Assembly: GCF_013034685.1 (NCBI RefSeq)
Contig: NZ_WQGO01000007.1
Location: 1 to 64,000, forward strand
Length of the DNA stretch: 64,000 nt
Direction: 5' to 3'
Source: Ruegeria lacuscaerulensis
GTDB lineage: Bacteria; Pseudomonadota; Alphaproteobacteria; Rhodobacterales; Rhodobacteraceae
Shown here: one piece after another, positions 32,857-42,812 of the stretch
How positions within the stretch are numbered: position 1 is the first letter of the stretch
Layout: each line of letters opens with the position of its first letter
Position numbers and translations under genes: made by a program
Notes under the pieces: model-generated
The model's database searches: none
What the model was told of the DNA's origin: nothing
Seen by the model: the letters and a program-made list of their open reading frames with translations, nothing else

Positions 32857-35715
32857 ATGGCTGAGCTGAAGAATATCGAGGTGCGCGGCGCGCGCGAACA
32901 TAACCTCAAAAGCATCGACGTGGATATTCCGCGCGATCAGCTGGTGGTGATCACCGGATTGTCGGGTTCGGGCAAGTCTTCGCTGGCTTTCGATACGATC
33001 TATGCCGAGGGGCAGCGCCGCTATGTCGAAAGCCTGTCGGCCTATGCGCGGCAATTTCTGGACATGATGGAAAAGCCCGATGTGGATCACATCAGCGGGC
33101 TTTCCCCGGCAATCTCGATTGAACAGAAGACGACGTCGAAAAACCCGCGCTCGACCGTGGGGACCGTGACCGAGATCTACGACTATCTACGCCTTTTGTT
33201 TGCCCGCGCAGGTACGCCCTTTAGCCCCGCCACCGGCCAGCCGATTGAGGCGCAACAGGTGCAGGACATGGTCGACCGGATCATGACGATGGAGGAGGGC
33301 ACGCGCGGCTACTTGCTGGCCCCCATCGTGCGCGACCGGAAGGGGGAATATAAGAAAGAGTTCCTTGAACTGCGCAAACAAGGTTTTCAGCGTGTCAAAG
33401 TGGATGGCGAGTTCTATGAGCTCGATACCCCGCCCACTTTGGACAAGAAATTCCGCCATGACATCGACGTGGTCGTAGACCGCCTTGTTGTGCGTGAAGG
33501 GATGGAGACTCGGCTGGCCGACAGCCTGCGCACCGCTTTGGATCTGGCGGATGGCATTGCGATTCTGGAAACCGCCCCGAAGGAGGGCGACCCGGAACGT
33601 ATCACCTTCAGCGAGAATTTTGCCTGCCCAGTCAGCGGCTTCACCATCCCCGAGATCGAACCGCGCCTGTTTTCTTTCAACGCGCCATTTGGGGCGTGCC
33701 CGGATTGCGACGGGTTAGGGGTCGAGCTGTTCTTTGACGAACGCCTCGTGGTGCCGGACCAGACGCTCAAGCTGTATGACGGTGCCTTGGCCCCGTGGCG
33801 CAAGGGTAAGTCGCCATATTTTTTGCAAACCATCGAAGCCATTGCGCGGCATTTTGAGTTCGACAAGAACACCCCGTGGAAAGACCTTCCCGCCAAGGTG
33901 CAACAGGTATTCCTGCGCGGCTCTGGTGATGAGGAAATCCAGTTCCGCTATGATGAGGGCGGGCGAGTCTATCAGGTGACACGCAGCTTTGAGGGCGTTA
34001 TTCCGAATATGGAACGCCGCTATCGCGAAACTGACAGTGCCTGGATTCGGGAAGAATTCGAGCGTTATCAGAACAACCGTCCTTGCGGGGCCTGCGAAGG
34101 CTACCGTCTGCGACCCGAAGCTTTGGCCGTCAAGATCGCGGGTTTGCATGTGGGGCAGGTGGTTCAGATGTCGATCCGTGAGGCCTTGGCCTGGGTTGAG
34201 GACGCCCCGAACCATCTGAGCGTACAGAAGAATGAGATTGCTCGGGCGATTCTGAAAGAGATTCGCGAGCGCCTCGGATTCCTGAATAATGTGGGTTTGG
34301 AATATCTTACGCTGTCTCGTTCTAGTGGCACGTTGTCCGGTGGCGAAAGCCAGCGTATCCGGTTGGCCAGCCAGATTGGGTCGGGCCTGACGGGCGTGTT
34401 ATATGTGTTGGACGAGCCTTCGATCGGGTTGCATCAGCGGGATAATGACCGGCTGCTGGGGACGCTCAAGAATCTGCGCGATCAGGGCAATACGGTGATC
34501 GTGGTCGAACATGACGAAGAAGCGATCCGCGAGGCTGATTACGTGTTCGATATTGGCCCCGGTGCCGGTGTGCATGGCGGGCAGGTGGTCAGCCATGGAA
34601 CGCCAGAGCATATCGCGGCGGATGCGGCCTCGATGACCGGGCAATACCTGTCGGGCACGCGCGAGATTGCTGTGCCGACTGACCGGCGCAAAGGGAACAA
34701 GAAAAAGCTGAAGGTCGTCAAAGCCACCGGGAATAACCTGAAAAACGTCACGGCAGAATTTCCGCTGGGTAAGTTCGTTTGTGTGACCGGTGTATCGGGT
34801 GGCGGCAAGTCGACTTTGACGATTGAGACACTGTTCAAAACCGCCTCGATGCGATTGAACGGCGCGCGGCAGACGCCTGCGCCCTGTGAGACGATCAAGG
34901 GTCTGGAGCATCTGGACAAGGTGATCGACATTGACCAACGCCCAATTGGGAGGACTCCGCGTTCGAATCCAGCAACTTACACCGGAGCTTTCACTCCGAT
35001 CCGCGACTGGTTTGCCGGTCTGCCGGAAGCCAAGGCGCGAGGGTACAAGCCGGGGCGGTTTAGCTTTAATGTCAAGGGCGGCCGGTGCGAGGCGTGTCAG
35101 GGTGACGGCGTCATCAAGATCGAGATGCACTTTCTGCCTGACGTCTATGTCACCTGCGAAACCTGCAAGGGTGCGCGCTACAATCGCGAAACATTGGAGA
35201 TCAAATTCAAGGGCAAGTCCATCGCCGATGTCCTTGATATGACTGTAGAAGACGCGCAGGAGTTCTTTAAGGCCGTGCCTTCAATCCGCGATAAGATGGA
35301 TGCGCTGGCGCGTGTTGGGCTGGGCTATATCAAGGTTGGGCAGCAGGCCACGACCTTGTCCGGGGGCGAGGCGCAGCGGGTGAAATTGTCTAAGGAATTG
35401 TCCAAACGCTCGACTGGGCGGACGCTGTATATTCTGGATGAACCAACGACGGGTCTGCATTTCGAAGACGTGCGCAAGTTGTTGGAAGTGCTCCATGAAT
35501 TGGTCGATCAGGGCAATACGGTCGTTGTGATCGAGCACAATCTGGATGTGGTAAAAACCGCTGACCATATCATCGACATCGGCCCCGAAGGTGGCGATGG
35601 CGGTGGTGAGATCGTCGCCACCGGCACGCCTGAAGATGTGGCCGCCGTCGAGCGCAGCCATACTGGGCGATACCTGAATCAGATGCTGAACTCTGAACAG
35701 GTCGCGGCGGAATAG
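32857..35715 (+). CDS. uvrA: excinuclease ABC subunit A
   Basis: DNA damage recognition ATPase of nucleotide excision repair, acting as a dimer with UvrB. 952 residues from [19 protein letters not shown]: two ABC ATPase modules, Walker [10 protein letters not shown] (N-terminal) and GVSGGGKST (C-terminal), signature LSGGESQR and LSGGEAQR, and two zinc modules including C-EAC...CETC in the C-terminal half ([25 protein letters not shown]). Full-length and intact. Upstream LexA box predicts SOS induction. The open frame begins at 32800 but the conserved start is at 32857. Confidence 0.97.
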   Translation: MAELKNIEVRGAREHNLKSIDVDIPRDQLVVITGLSGSGKSSLAFDTIYAEGQRRYVESLSAYARQFLDMMEKPDVDHISGLSPAISIEQKTTSKNPRSTVGTVTEIYDYLRLLFARAGTPFSPATGQPIEAQQVQDMVDRIMTMEEGTRGYLLAPIVRDRKGEYKKEFLELRKQGFQRVKVDGEFYELDTPPTLDKKFRHDIDVVVDRLVVREGMETRLADSLRTALDLADGIAILETAPKEGDPERITFSENFACPVSGFTIPEIEPRLFSFNAPFGACPDCDGLGVELFFDERLVVPDQTLKLYDGALAPWRKGKSPYFLQTIEAIARHFEFDKNTPWKDLPAKVQQVFLRGSGDEEIQFRYDEGGRVYQVTRSFEGVIPNMERRYRETDSAWIREEFERYQNNRPCGACEGYRLRPEALAVKIAGLHVGQVVQMSIREALAWVEDAPNHLSVQKNEIARAILKEIRERLGFLNNVGLEYLTLSRSSGTLSGGESQRIRLASQIGSGLTGVLYVLDEPSIGLHQRDNDRLLGTLKNLRDQGNTVIVVEHDEEAIREADYVFDIGPGAGVHGGQVVSHGTPEHIAADAASMTGQYLSGTREIAVPTDRRKGNKKKLKVVKATGNNLKNVTAEFPLGKFVCVTGVSGGGKSTLTIETLFKTASMRLNGARQTPAPCETIKGLEHLDKVIDIDQRPIGRTPRSNPATYTGAFTPIRDWFAGLPEAKARGYKPGRFSFNVKGGRCEACQGDGVIKIEMHFLPDVYVTCETCKGARYNRETLEIKFKGKSIADVLDMTVEDAQEFFKAVPSIRDKMDALARVGLGYIKVGQQATTLSGGEAQRVKLSKELSKRSTGRTLYILDEPTTGLHFEDVRKLLEVLHELVDQGNTVVVIEHNLDVVKTADHIIDIGPEGGDGGGEIVATGTPEDVAAVERSHTGRYLNQMLNSEQVAAE

Positions 35716-35717
35716 CG

Positions 35718-36374
35718 TCAATACTGCGCGTATCGCAGCATATGCCAGTGGCGCAGTAATGGTGGGAAGAAAAGAAACATAAAGCCGAAATTCACATAGG
35801 CAAACACCATCATCGGCAGCCACATGGCGACGCCAATCAGTCCGACAAATCCGGCAATGCGGGTCGCTGTTACGGGTTTCACCATGCGGTTCAGCATTGC
35901 GTGGAACAGCCGTCCACCATCCAGCGGCATCAATGGCAGCATGTTGAAAATCGCCAGCCACAGGTTCAATTGTGCGGTCACGACCAAAACCCACCCCAGC
36001 GCGGGAGAGGAAACGAAGGGCTCGACCAGTGAACACACCGCCCAAAGGGTCAGGTTCACTATTGGCCCCATAGCCACGATCAACTCATCCTCGTATGACG
36101 AGGTCGAGCGGCGATGTTCGCAAAATCCGCCACCGCAATAAAGGACGACGCGGTTGACGGGGACGCCCTGGATCAAACAACCCCAAGCGTGCCCGAGTTC
36201 GTGCAGCAGGATCGAGCCCAGCAAAATACTTACGAATCCAAGCGCATAGGGCAGGGTCCCGGGGTCGAAGCTGAATCCGACGATGATCAGAACCAGTAAA
36301 ATCAGGCTCTGGTTCAATTGAATGGGTACGTTCCACGGGCCGCGGAACTCAAAAATCGCACCGTCACTATACAT
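35718..36374 (-). CDS. site-2 protease family (M50) membrane metalloprotease
   Basis: 218 residues, about five to six membrane helices. Zinc ligands: HELGH at 58-62 and the downstream Asp152 in PLDGGR (150-155). Lacks PDZ and CBS domains, so it is a minimal M50 protease. ATG at 36374 with GAGGA about 6 bases upstream. Stands alone, tail-to-tail with uvrA (2 bases between stops); substrate unknown, could be an anti-sigma factor or a signal-peptide remnant. Confidence 0.88.
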   Translation of the reverse strand: MYSDGAIFEFRGPWNVPIQLNQSLILLVLIIVGFSFDPGTLPYALGFVSILLGSILLHELGHAWGCLIQGVPVNRVVLYCGGGFCEHRRSTSSYEDELIVAMGPIVNLTLWAVCSLVEPFVSSPALGWVLVVTAQLNLWLAIFNMLPLMPLDGGRLFHAMLNRMVKPVTATRIAGFVGLIGVAMWLPMMVFAYVNFGFMFLFFPPLLRHWHMLRYAQY

Positions 36375-36454
36375 ATTCAATCCTCGCAATAACGAGAATC
36401 GTGATGACGCAGAATTGCGTCAAAAATTGGGTGCTATCGTTGAGGTTGTGTGAC

Positions 36455-36847
36455 CTAGTTCAAAATGTCGACGACCGCGCCGATCAAGTTCAGCACTTTG
36501 CGCGTTTCGGGGTCGACCCGGTAAACGTAATCGCCAGCTCGGATATACGAACCGCGATCTAGACCATAACGGTAAGGGTCATTGATCCAGCGGTAGTCGC
36601 TATTGATGAACTCGCCGTTGCGATACAGTTTTTTGGCCTGGCCAGGCGGAACGCAAGGTACGTTTTTCTTGGCCAGACCCGGTGGGCAATGGCCACCCTT
36701 GTTCTTGACCTGAATCACAGGTTGCGAAGGGATGCGAAAAACGTTGTCCGTAGTCTTGCGGTTGCCTTTACCATTGCCAGCCATCACCGCCGCAGGAGCG
36801 GCCACCAGAGTGGAAACTGTTAACAAAACTGCCAAAACGCGTGACAT
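36455..36847 (-). CDS. small periplasmic protein with CPPG-type repeats
   Basis: 130 residues. Signal peptide about 1-23 (MSRVLAVLLTVSTLVAAPAA), a basic linker, then two related motifs, CPPGLAKK (about 54-61) and CVPPGQAKK (about 64-72), followed by a C-terminal domain of about 55 residues rich in Tyr, Asp and Arg (YRWINDPYRYGLD, DYVYRVDPETRKVLNLIG), resembling the RcnB/YXWXXD-type periplasmic domain. The cysteines could bind metal or form a disulfide. Relatives are sometimes labelled excinuclease ABC subunit A, an evident carry-over error. ATG 36847 with GGAG 6 bases upstream. Confidence 0.8.
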   Translation of the reverse strand: MSRVLAVLLTVSTLVAAPAAVMAGNGKGNRKTTDNVFRIPSQPVIQVKNKGGHCPPGLAKKNVPCVPPGQAKKLYRNGEFINSDYRWINDPYRYGLDRGSYIRAGDYVYRVDPETRKVLNLIGAVVDILN

Positions 36848-36942
36848 CGTGATCTCCGACACAAAACTGCTCTGACTCGATAGATGGCGGTCCGAAGGTC
36901 GGCGGTCAACCCCGCGGGCAGATACCCGCCCACGGGATAATA

Positions 36943-37815
36943 TCATCCGCGTCCGCGTTTTTCGAACCGGGGCAGCATGGCAGAAAAGTCCTTGCCCAGC
37001 CCGTTCTCGGCCTCGACAAACTGCTCATAAAGCGCAGTGGCCGCCTGTCCCATTGGAGTATCGGCATCCGAGCTTTCGGCCGCTTGCTGGCTGAGACGCA
37101 GGTCCTTGAGCATCAGTTCCGCCGCAAAGCCCGGTTGGTAATCGTTGTCCGCCGGGCTGGCAGGTCCTACACCGGGCGCGGGGCAATAAGCGTTCATCGT
37201 CCAGCTATAGCCCGAGGACGTGCTGACCACGTCGAACATCTTTTGCCGGTCCAGACCCAGCTTGTCAGCCAGCGCAAACGCCTCGCAGGTGGCGATCATA
37301 GTGACGCCGAGGATCATGTTGTTGCAGATCTTGGCGGCCTGACCGGCACCAGAGCCACCGCAATGCACGGCCTTTTGCCCCATGATGTCGAACAGTGGGG
37401 CGGCCTTGGCGAAGGCCTCCTCAATGCCACCTGCCATAAAAGTCAGGGTTCCGGCGGCGGCACCGCCAATCCCTCCGGACACGGGTGCATCCACGGCCAA
37501 GACGCCAACTTGAGCGGCTTGGTCTGCGACTGCGCGGGCACTGTCCACATCTACGGTCGAGCAATCCACCCAGACCGCGCCCGAATCCATTGCGGGCAAG
37601 ATCTGGTCAGCGACAGCACGCAGTATCTGGCCGTTGGGCAGCATGGTGATGACGATCTCGGCACCGACGGCGGCTTCAGCCCCCGAAGCGGCCATAACTA
37701 CGCCTGGAACGTCTACGTCTACCATGTCAAAGCCTGCAACCTCGTGCCCGGCCTTGGACAAATTGGCAGCCATCGGATTGCCCATATTCCCAAGGCCGAT
37801 AAACCCGATCTTCAT
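36943..37815 (-). CDS. mmsB: 3-hydroxyisobutyrate dehydrogenase
   Basis: NAD-dependent oxidation of 3-hydroxyisobutyrate to methylmalonate semialdehyde in valine degradation. 290 residues: Rossmann start MKIGFIGLGNMGNPMAANL, substrate-binding DAPVSGGIGGAAAGTLTFM, catalytic Lys in GSGAGQAAKICNNM. Directly downstream of the 3-hydroxyisobutyryl-CoA hydrolase gene (3 bases), so it uses that enzyme's product. Confidence 0.94.
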   Translation of the reverse strand: MKIGFIGLGNMGNPMAANLSKAGHEVAGFDMVDVDVPGVVMAASGAEAAVGAEIVITMLPNGQILRAVADQILPAMDSGAVWVDCSTVDVDSARAVADQAAQVGVLAVDAPVSGGIGGAAAGTLTFMAGGIEEAFAKAAPLFDIMGQKAVHCGGSGAGQAAKICNNMILGVTMIATCEAFALADKLGLDRQKMFDVVSTSSGYSWTMNAYCPAPGVGPASPADNDYQPGFAAELMLKDLRLSQQAAESSDADTPMGQAATALYEQFVEAENGLGKDFSAMLPRFEKRGRG

Positions 37816-37818
37816 TCC

Positions 37819-38859
37819 TCAATCCTCCTCGAATGTCAGCGTATTGTTGCCCAGCGGTTGTAGCATCCGCGACACTTCGACAATGGGTACAGTCCGGTCT
37901 TGGTGCTTCCAGCGGGGTGTGCGGTCCTTGTCGATAATCTGTGCACGGATACCTTCCAGAAAATCTCCGTGCTCGCTTGCGCGGTAGGTAAAGCGGAATT
38001 CATGTTCCAGCGCTTTCCGAATGGTCAGGTTAGGCCCGCGCAGCCGGTGCAGCATTTCGATACAGCAGGCCATGGAAAGGGGCGAACCTCGGTTCACCAT
38101 TTTCAATGCGCTCGCCGCAAAATCCGTGTCTGACGCGGTCAGGGTGTTGAGGATGTCCTGCAACCCTTCACCATCAAAAAGCATGTTGATCTGGTCCTGT
38201 TGTGCGGCGAGTTTGCCGTCAGGGGCGTCTTGGGCATGGGCGGCCAGCAGGCTTGCGTCGCCAGAGGCTTCGAGCATGTCGATCAGGTCAGCCCATTGCG
38301 CTGTCGGGATGTAGTGATCGGCGAATCCGGAGAAAATCGCGTCGGCGGGGCCCATACGGTGGCCGGTTATGCCCAGATATTCGCCCACCCGACCGGGGGC
38401 CAGCGCAAGCATCAGCGAACTGCCCACATCCGGCACCAGACCGATGCCGCATTCGGGCAGGGCGATCTGGCTGCTTTCGCCCACGACGCGATGACTGCCG
38501 TGACATCCGATCCCAACGCCGCCGCCCATGGTAAATCCTTGCAGGAAACTGACGACCGGTTTGGGGTATTCGAAGATCAGCGCATTCAGGCGGTATTCAT
38601 CCCGCCAGAACGTCTGACCATATGCGAAATCGCCCTTGGTGCCGGTCTCGTAAAGCTCGGCAATGTCGCCCCCGGCGCAAAAGGCTTTGTCGCCCTCGGC
38701 GTCAAAGATGATCAGATCCACCGCATCATCCTCGCGCCAGATGCGGAGCGCCGCGTCGATGGCCATGCACATGTCATAGCTGAGCGCGTTCAGGGCCTTG
38801 GGCCTGGTCAGAGTGATCCGTCCGGCGCGGCCCGCTGTTCGAATGTCGATATCAGCCAT
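37819..38859 (-). CDS. 3-hydroxyisobutyryl-CoA hydrolase (enoyl-CoA hydratase family)
   Basis: 346 residues, crotonase fold. CoA-binding and oxyanion segments KAFCAGGDIAELY and FTMGGGVGIGCHGSHRV, and the HIBCH-type PECGIGLVPDVGSS with the catalytic Glu. Length and C-terminal extension (about 250-346) match HIBYL-CoA hydrolases rather than hydratases. Sits between the acyl-CoA dehydrogenase and mmsB genes in pathway order. Confidence 0.92.
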   Translation of the reverse strand: MADIDIRTAGRAGRITLTRPKALNALSYDMCMAIDAALRIWREDDAVDLIIFDAEGDKAFCAGGDIAELYETGTKGDFAYGQTFWRDEYRLNALIFEYPKPVVSFLQGFTMGGGVGIGCHGSHRVVGESSQIALPECGIGLVPDVGSSLMLALAPGRVGEYLGITGHRMGPADAIFSGFADHYIPTAQWADLIDMLEASGDASLLAAHAQDAPDGKLAAQQDQINMLFDGEGLQDILNTLTASDTDFAASALKMVNRGSPLSMACCIEMLHRLRGPNLTIRKALEHEFRFTYRASEHGDFLEGIRAQIIDKDRTPRWKHQDRTVPIVEVSRMLQPLGNNTLTFEED

Positions 38860-38866
38860 GGCGCCC

Positions 38867-40009
38867 TCAACGATTGGCCAGCATCTGGCGCGACACGATC
38901 ACGCGCATGATTTCATTCGTGCCTTCAAGGATCTGATGCACGCGCAGGTCGCGGACCAGCTTCTCGATCCCGTAGTCTGCAAGGTAGCCATATCCGCCAT
39001 GCAGTTGCAGGCACTGATCCACCACTTTCGATCCGGTCTCGGTCACGAATTTCTTGGCCATGGCGCAGAACTTGGTCGCATCGGGCGCGCCCTGATCCAA
39101 TTTCCACGCGGCTTGGCGCAGGAATGTGCGCGCGGCCTGCAAATCGATCTCCATATCGGCCAGACGGAATTGCAGCGCCTGAAACTGGTCGATGGACTGA
39201 CCGAACGCCTGCCGTTCGGACATATATTGCAACGTCATATTCAGCCCCGCTTGCGCGGCCCCTAACGAGCATGAGGCGATGTTAAGCCGTCCGCCATCTA
39301 GGCCCTTCATCGCGTATTTGAACCCGTCGCCTTCGACACCAACAAGGTTTTCGGCCGGGATTTTGCAATCATCGAACTGCACCTGCGCCGTGGGTTGGCT
39401 TTTCCATCCCATTTTCTGCTCCAAAGCGCCGAAGGACAGGCCGGGGGCGCCGTCCTCGACATAGACCGTTGAAATCCCCTTGGGACCGTCCTGTCCCGTG
39501 CGCACCATGCATACATAGGCGTCGGAATAACCACCTCCTGAGATGAACGCCTTGGTCCCGTTCAGCAGGTATCCTTCATTGCTGCGGTCCGCGCGGGTTT
39601 TCAGCGCAGCAGCATCCGAGCCCGAGCCCGGTTCGGTCAGGCAATAGCTGAGAACGGTATTCAGGCTGAGAACATCGGGCATGATACGTGCTTTAAGCGC
39701 ATCCCCGGCGAAACTGTCCAACATCTTCGCGCACATGTTGTGAATCGAAAGAAACGCCGCGACGGACGGGCAGGCCATCGACAACGCCTCGAACACCATT
39801 GTGGCATCCAGACGCGACAGGCCCGCACCTCCACTGTCTTCAGAGACGTAGAGGCCGCCGAATCCAAGCTCTCCGACACGTGGCCACAGGTCTTTGGGGA
39901 TGGTCCCTTCAGCCTCCCACTGTCGAGCATAGGGGGCTATGTTCTCCTGCCCGAACTCATAGGCCATGTCGAAGATCGCAGTCTGCTCTTCGGTCAAAGC
40001 GAAATCCAT
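38867..40009 (-). CDS. acyl-CoA dehydrogenase, probably isobutyryl-CoA dehydrogenase
   Basis: 380 residues with the standard acyl-CoA dehydrogenase layout: N-terminal helical domain, middle beta domain (LSYCLTEPGSGSDAAALKT), and C-terminal helices carrying the active-site Glu in YEGTNEIMR-like sequence (ILEGTNEIMRVIVSRQ). Substrate is inferred from the operon with the hydrolase and mmsB: isobutyryl-CoA to methacrylyl-CoA in valine breakdown. The enoyl-CoA hydratase that would join them is not in this cluster. Confidence 0.9.
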   Translation of the reverse strand: MDFALTEEQTAIFDMAYEFGQENIAPYARQWEAEGTIPKDLWPRVGELGFGGLYVSEDSGGAGLSRLDATMVFEALSMACPSVAAFLSIHNMCAKMLDSFAGDALKARIMPDVLSLNTVLSYCLTEPGSGSDAAALKTRADRSNEGYLLNGTKAFISGGGYSDAYVCMVRTGQDGPKGISTVYVEDGAPGLSFGALEQKMGWKSQPTAQVQFDDCKIPAENLVGVEGDGFKYAMKGLDGGRLNIASCSLGAAQAGLNMTLQYMSERQAFGQSIDQFQALQFRLADMEIDLQAARTFLRQAAWKLDQGAPDATKFCAMAKKFVTETGSKVVDQCLQLHGGYGYLADYGIEKLVRDLRVHQILEGTNEIMRVIVSRQMLANR

Positions 40010-40114
40010 GGCTTCCCTCCCACGCCGACGGATGAATTGAACGAGTGTTTATTTCTTAATCCTTACAGAAATTTTTCACGGCCAGCAATTCCCAGTCTTT
40101 ATCCGGTGCAGGGG

Positions 40115-41230
40115 TCAAAGGTCGTGGTGAAATTCCTCGATCAGGTGTTTGACGACCGCTTTTCCGGGGTCCTCGCCACGGGCTGCGGCCTCGGCATACA
40201 CGCGTCGCTGCCGCGTGGCCGAGGTTCCGTTCTGCGCGATTTGTTGCAGGCGCGCCAGTTCGGTCATGGTGCCCAGCGCTTCGGTATCTTCGGCCAGCAT
40301 GCCCATCAGTTCACCCATCAATTCGGGCATAGGTTTGATGGATCGGTCGCCAAAGTCGATCATGCCCTCACCAACTCCATAGCGCTGCGCGCGCCAGCGG
40401 TTTTCGCCGATCAGGAATTGGTCATAGTTCCGCCAGCGCAGGTTTCGGGCTTTCAGGCGGCACAGCATTCGGGTCAGGGACTGTACCATCGCCGCCAGGG
40501 ACAGCGCATGTTCCAGCCGCGGCTGCACGTCCATGATCCGCGTCTCAAGCGTAGGGAAGCGGTGCGACGGTCGCAGGTCCCACCAGATTTTTGACGTGTC
40601 CTCGATCACGCCCAGTTCAACCAGAATACCCGTTGTGCGCTCATATTCGTCCCAACTGGCCAAGGCTGGGGGCAACCCGGTGCGGGGCAGGTTGTCAAAG
40701 ACTGTCAAACGGTACGAGGACAGCCCCGTATCCTCGCCGTTCCAATAGGGGGATGAGGTGGACAAGGCCAGCAGATGAGGTAGGAAATAGGCCAGTTGCG
40801 GCATCAGATCAGCACGCAGGGCAGGGTCTTGAACCCCGATATGGACATGCATCCCACAGATCAGCATTCGCCGCGCCACGCCGCCCAAGGCATGTTGCAG
40901 CGCGTCATAGCGTTCTTTGCGCGTGTGGTGCTGCTTCTTCCAGTCGGCAAACGGATGGCACGACACCGCAATTGGTGCGAGGTTGTAGTCTGCCGCGCGT
41001 TTGGCCACGCAGGACCGTAGGCGTTTCAGGTCCTCTCGTGCGGCGGCGATAGTGGCATGGGGGCGGGTGCCGACTTCGATCTGACATTGCAGGAATTCGG
41101 GGCTGACCTGGCCTTGGAAGTCGGTCTGGCAAGCCTCCATCAACGCCTCGGGCGCTTCGGCAAGTTCGCATGTGTCGCGGTTGACCAGAAGATACTCTTC
41201 CTCGATACCCAGCGTGTATTCTTGCTGCAT
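40115..41230 (-). CDS. carboxylate-amine ligase, YbdK/GCS2 family
   Basis: 371 residues of the glutamate-cysteine ligase 2 superfamily. N-terminal [11 protein letters not shown] holds the metal-binding glutamates; [12 protein letters not shown] and [19 protein letters not shown] are family signatures. Family members ligate an amino group to a carboxylate with ATP; weak gamma-glutamyl-cysteine ligase activity is reported for YbdK, but the native substrate is unknown. Divergent from the methyltransferase-like gene. Confidence 0.9.
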   Translation of the reverse strand: MQQEYTLGIEEEYLLVNRDTCELAEAPEALMEACQTDFQGQVSPEFLQCQIEVGTRPHATIAAAREDLKRLRSCVAKRAADYNLAPIAVSCHPFADWKKQHHTRKERYDALQHALGGVARRMLICGMHVHIGVQDPALRADLMPQLAYFLPHLLALSTSSPYWNGEDTGLSSYRLTVFDNLPRTGLPPALASWDEYERTTGILVELGVIEDTSKIWWDLRPSHRFPTLETRIMDVQPRLEHALSLAAMVQSLTRMLCRLKARNLRWRNYDQFLIGENRWRAQRYGVGEGMIDFGDRSIKPMPELMGELMGMLAEDTEALGTMTELARLQQIAQNGTSATRQRRVYAEAAARGEDPGKAVVKHLIEEFHHDL

Positions 41231-41359
41231 GGTCGCCCTCGTCGGTTATTCCAAACAGTGAATACGGAAATGATCGTCTTGCCAAGTGTTTGGCTTGCGA
41301 AGCCCCCGGCGCCGGCGATAAGAACCCTTCAGTCAACAGTCCAAACCCGGAGCGTTCGC

Positions 41360-42211
41360 GTGAAACCCAGGAAATTCCGAAAAATCAACGACGCCCTTGA
41401 GGAACTTGGGGTTAAACTGATCGACAAAGCCCCCGAAAATGACGAACGCGCTCGCCTTGAAGCGTTTGAGAGGGCAGGAGGCTTGACTCGACCCGCCTAT
41501 GCCTTGTCGCCGGGGATGGAGGAGTTCGATATCGCGCCGCTGGCGGCCGAATATGCCGAACATGCTGATGCGCTGGCCGCGTTGAAGGACCCGGCGCGCA
41601 GTCAAACCGGCTATCGGATTGGCAATGGCTATTATGATAGCCCCGATGCCGATGCCTTGTACCTGATGATCCGTCGGTTCAAACCTCGAAGGGTGATTGA
41701 GGTCGGCTGCGGCAACTCAACGCGCGTGACCCGGCAAGCGCTCATCGACGGCGGGCTCAAGACGCAGATCACCGCGATTGACCCCTACCCGCGTGCAGAC
41801 ATCGCCCATGTGGTGGATCATTTCGAACAGAAACGGCTGGAAGAGGTCGACCCCGCGCTGTTCGATCAGTTAGAGGCGGGCGACATCCTGTTCATCGATT
41901 CCAGCCACGTCGTACGCATAAGCAATGACGTCGCACACCTGTTCTGTCGCATCATTCCTGCACTGAAACCCGGTGTCGTGATCCATGTGCACGATGTTTT
42001 TTTGCCCTACGAGTATCCCAAGCGATTCTTCTATGACTGCCCCGGTTGGGGCGAGCAGTACATGCTGCACGCTTTGCTGCAATCTGGCGCGTTTTCAATG
42101 CTTTGGCCGGGGTATTACCTGCAACAGGATCGTCCTGATGCGGTCGAGGCTTTGCCGTTCCTGGGCGATGGTCGTGCGCAAAGTATCTGGGTGCAGATCA
42201 AAGAAAATTGA
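41360..42211 (+). CDS. class I SAM-dependent methyltransferase-like protein
   Basis: 283 residues from a GTG at 41360 with GGAG 7 bases upstream; an in-frame ATG at 41270 would add 30 residues. Rossmann-type motif I VIEVGCGNSTRVTRQAL, motif II ITAIDPYPRAD and an acidic ILFIDSSHVVRISNDVAH with HVHDVFLPYEYP further on, the pattern of cephalosporin-hydroxylase/macrocin-methyltransferase-like proteins. Probably acts on a sugar or cell-surface compound; no glycan genes lie nearby. Substrate not known. Confidence 0.82.
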   Translation: MKPRKFRKINDALEELGVKLIDKAPENDERARLEAFERAGGLTRPAYALSPGMEEFDIAPLAAEYAEHADALAALKDPARSQTGYRIGNGYYDSPDADALYLMIRRFKPRRVIEVGCGNSTRVTRQALIDGGLKTQITAIDPYPRADIAHVVDHFEQKRLEEVDPALFDQLEAGDILFIDSSHVVRISNDVAHLFCRIIPALKPGVVIHVHDVFLPYEYPKRFFYDCPGWGEQYMLHALLQSGAFSMLWPGYYLQQDRPDAVEALPFLGDGRAQSIWVQIKEN

Positions 42212-42281
42212 ACTCAAAGTGATCCGCTGCGGCTGAGGCCCCGTACCCCTTTCCATAACACGCTGGAGAGGAGATACAGCC

Positions 42282-42758
42282 ATGTTCCGCCAAACACTGA
42301 TGGGTGCCGCAGCCGCACTTGCCCTGACACTGCCGGTCAAGGCGCAAGCCGCCGACATCGTGGACACCGCCGTTTCGGCCGGGTCGTTCGAAACGCTTGT
42401 TGCCGCTGTTCAGGCTGCCGGTCTGGTCGACACGTTGAAAGGTGACGGCCCGTTCACTGTATTCGCCCCCACAGATGAGGCATTTGCCGCCTTGCCCGAA
42501 GGCACAGTAGAAACGCTTCTGCTGCCCGAGAATAAGGATCAACTGGTCGAAATTCTGACCTATCACGTGGTCCCAGCCAAGGTTATGTCCGGTGACATTG
42601 CTGGTAAGCGTGCAAAGGTTCTGACGGTCCAAGGTGATCGATTGAGCGTCAACGCCAAGCGCGGGGTTAAAGTCAACGACGCCGAAGTCATTCAGGCGGA
42701 CATTGAAACCAGCAACGGTGTGATCCACGTTGTCGACGCAGTCATTCTGCCGGAATAA
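42282..42758 (+). CDS. secreted fasciclin-domain protein
   Basis: 158 residues: signal peptide (about 1-23, ending KAQA-AD) and one FAS1 domain with the two conserved blocks [18 protein letters not shown] and the C-terminal [14 protein letters not shown] (H2). FAS1 domains mediate adhesion. ATG 42282 with GGAGAGGAG upstream. Single gene, closed by a bidirectional terminator shared with the L,D-transpeptidase gene. Confidence 0.93.
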   Translation: MFRQTLMGAAAALALTLPVKAQAADIVDTAVSAGSFETLVAAVQAAGLVDTLKGDGPFTVFAPTDEAFAALPEGTVETLLLPENKDQLVEILTYHVVPAKVMSGDIAGKRAKVLTVQGDRLSVNAKRGVKVNDAEVIQADIETSNGVIHVVDAVILPE

Positions 42759-42774
42759 CGCTCTTCAAAGTCAT

Positions 42775-42810
42775 GAAAAAAACCCCGGTCCTTGCGGCCG
42801 GGGTTTTGTG
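42775..42810 (+). terminator. Bidirectional terminator between fasciclin and L,D-transpeptidase genes
   Basis: AAAACCCCGG (42779-42788) pairs with CCGGGGTTTT (42798-42807); A-rich on the left, T-rich on the right, so it works on both strands. Confidence 0.88.
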
Positions 42811-42812
42811 TT

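Noticed and set aside
41057-42211. 384-codon reading of the methyltransferase gene from 41057
   Set aside because: The first 70-100 codons run antisense through the YbdK gene and lack family similarity; starts at 41360 or 41270 are better.
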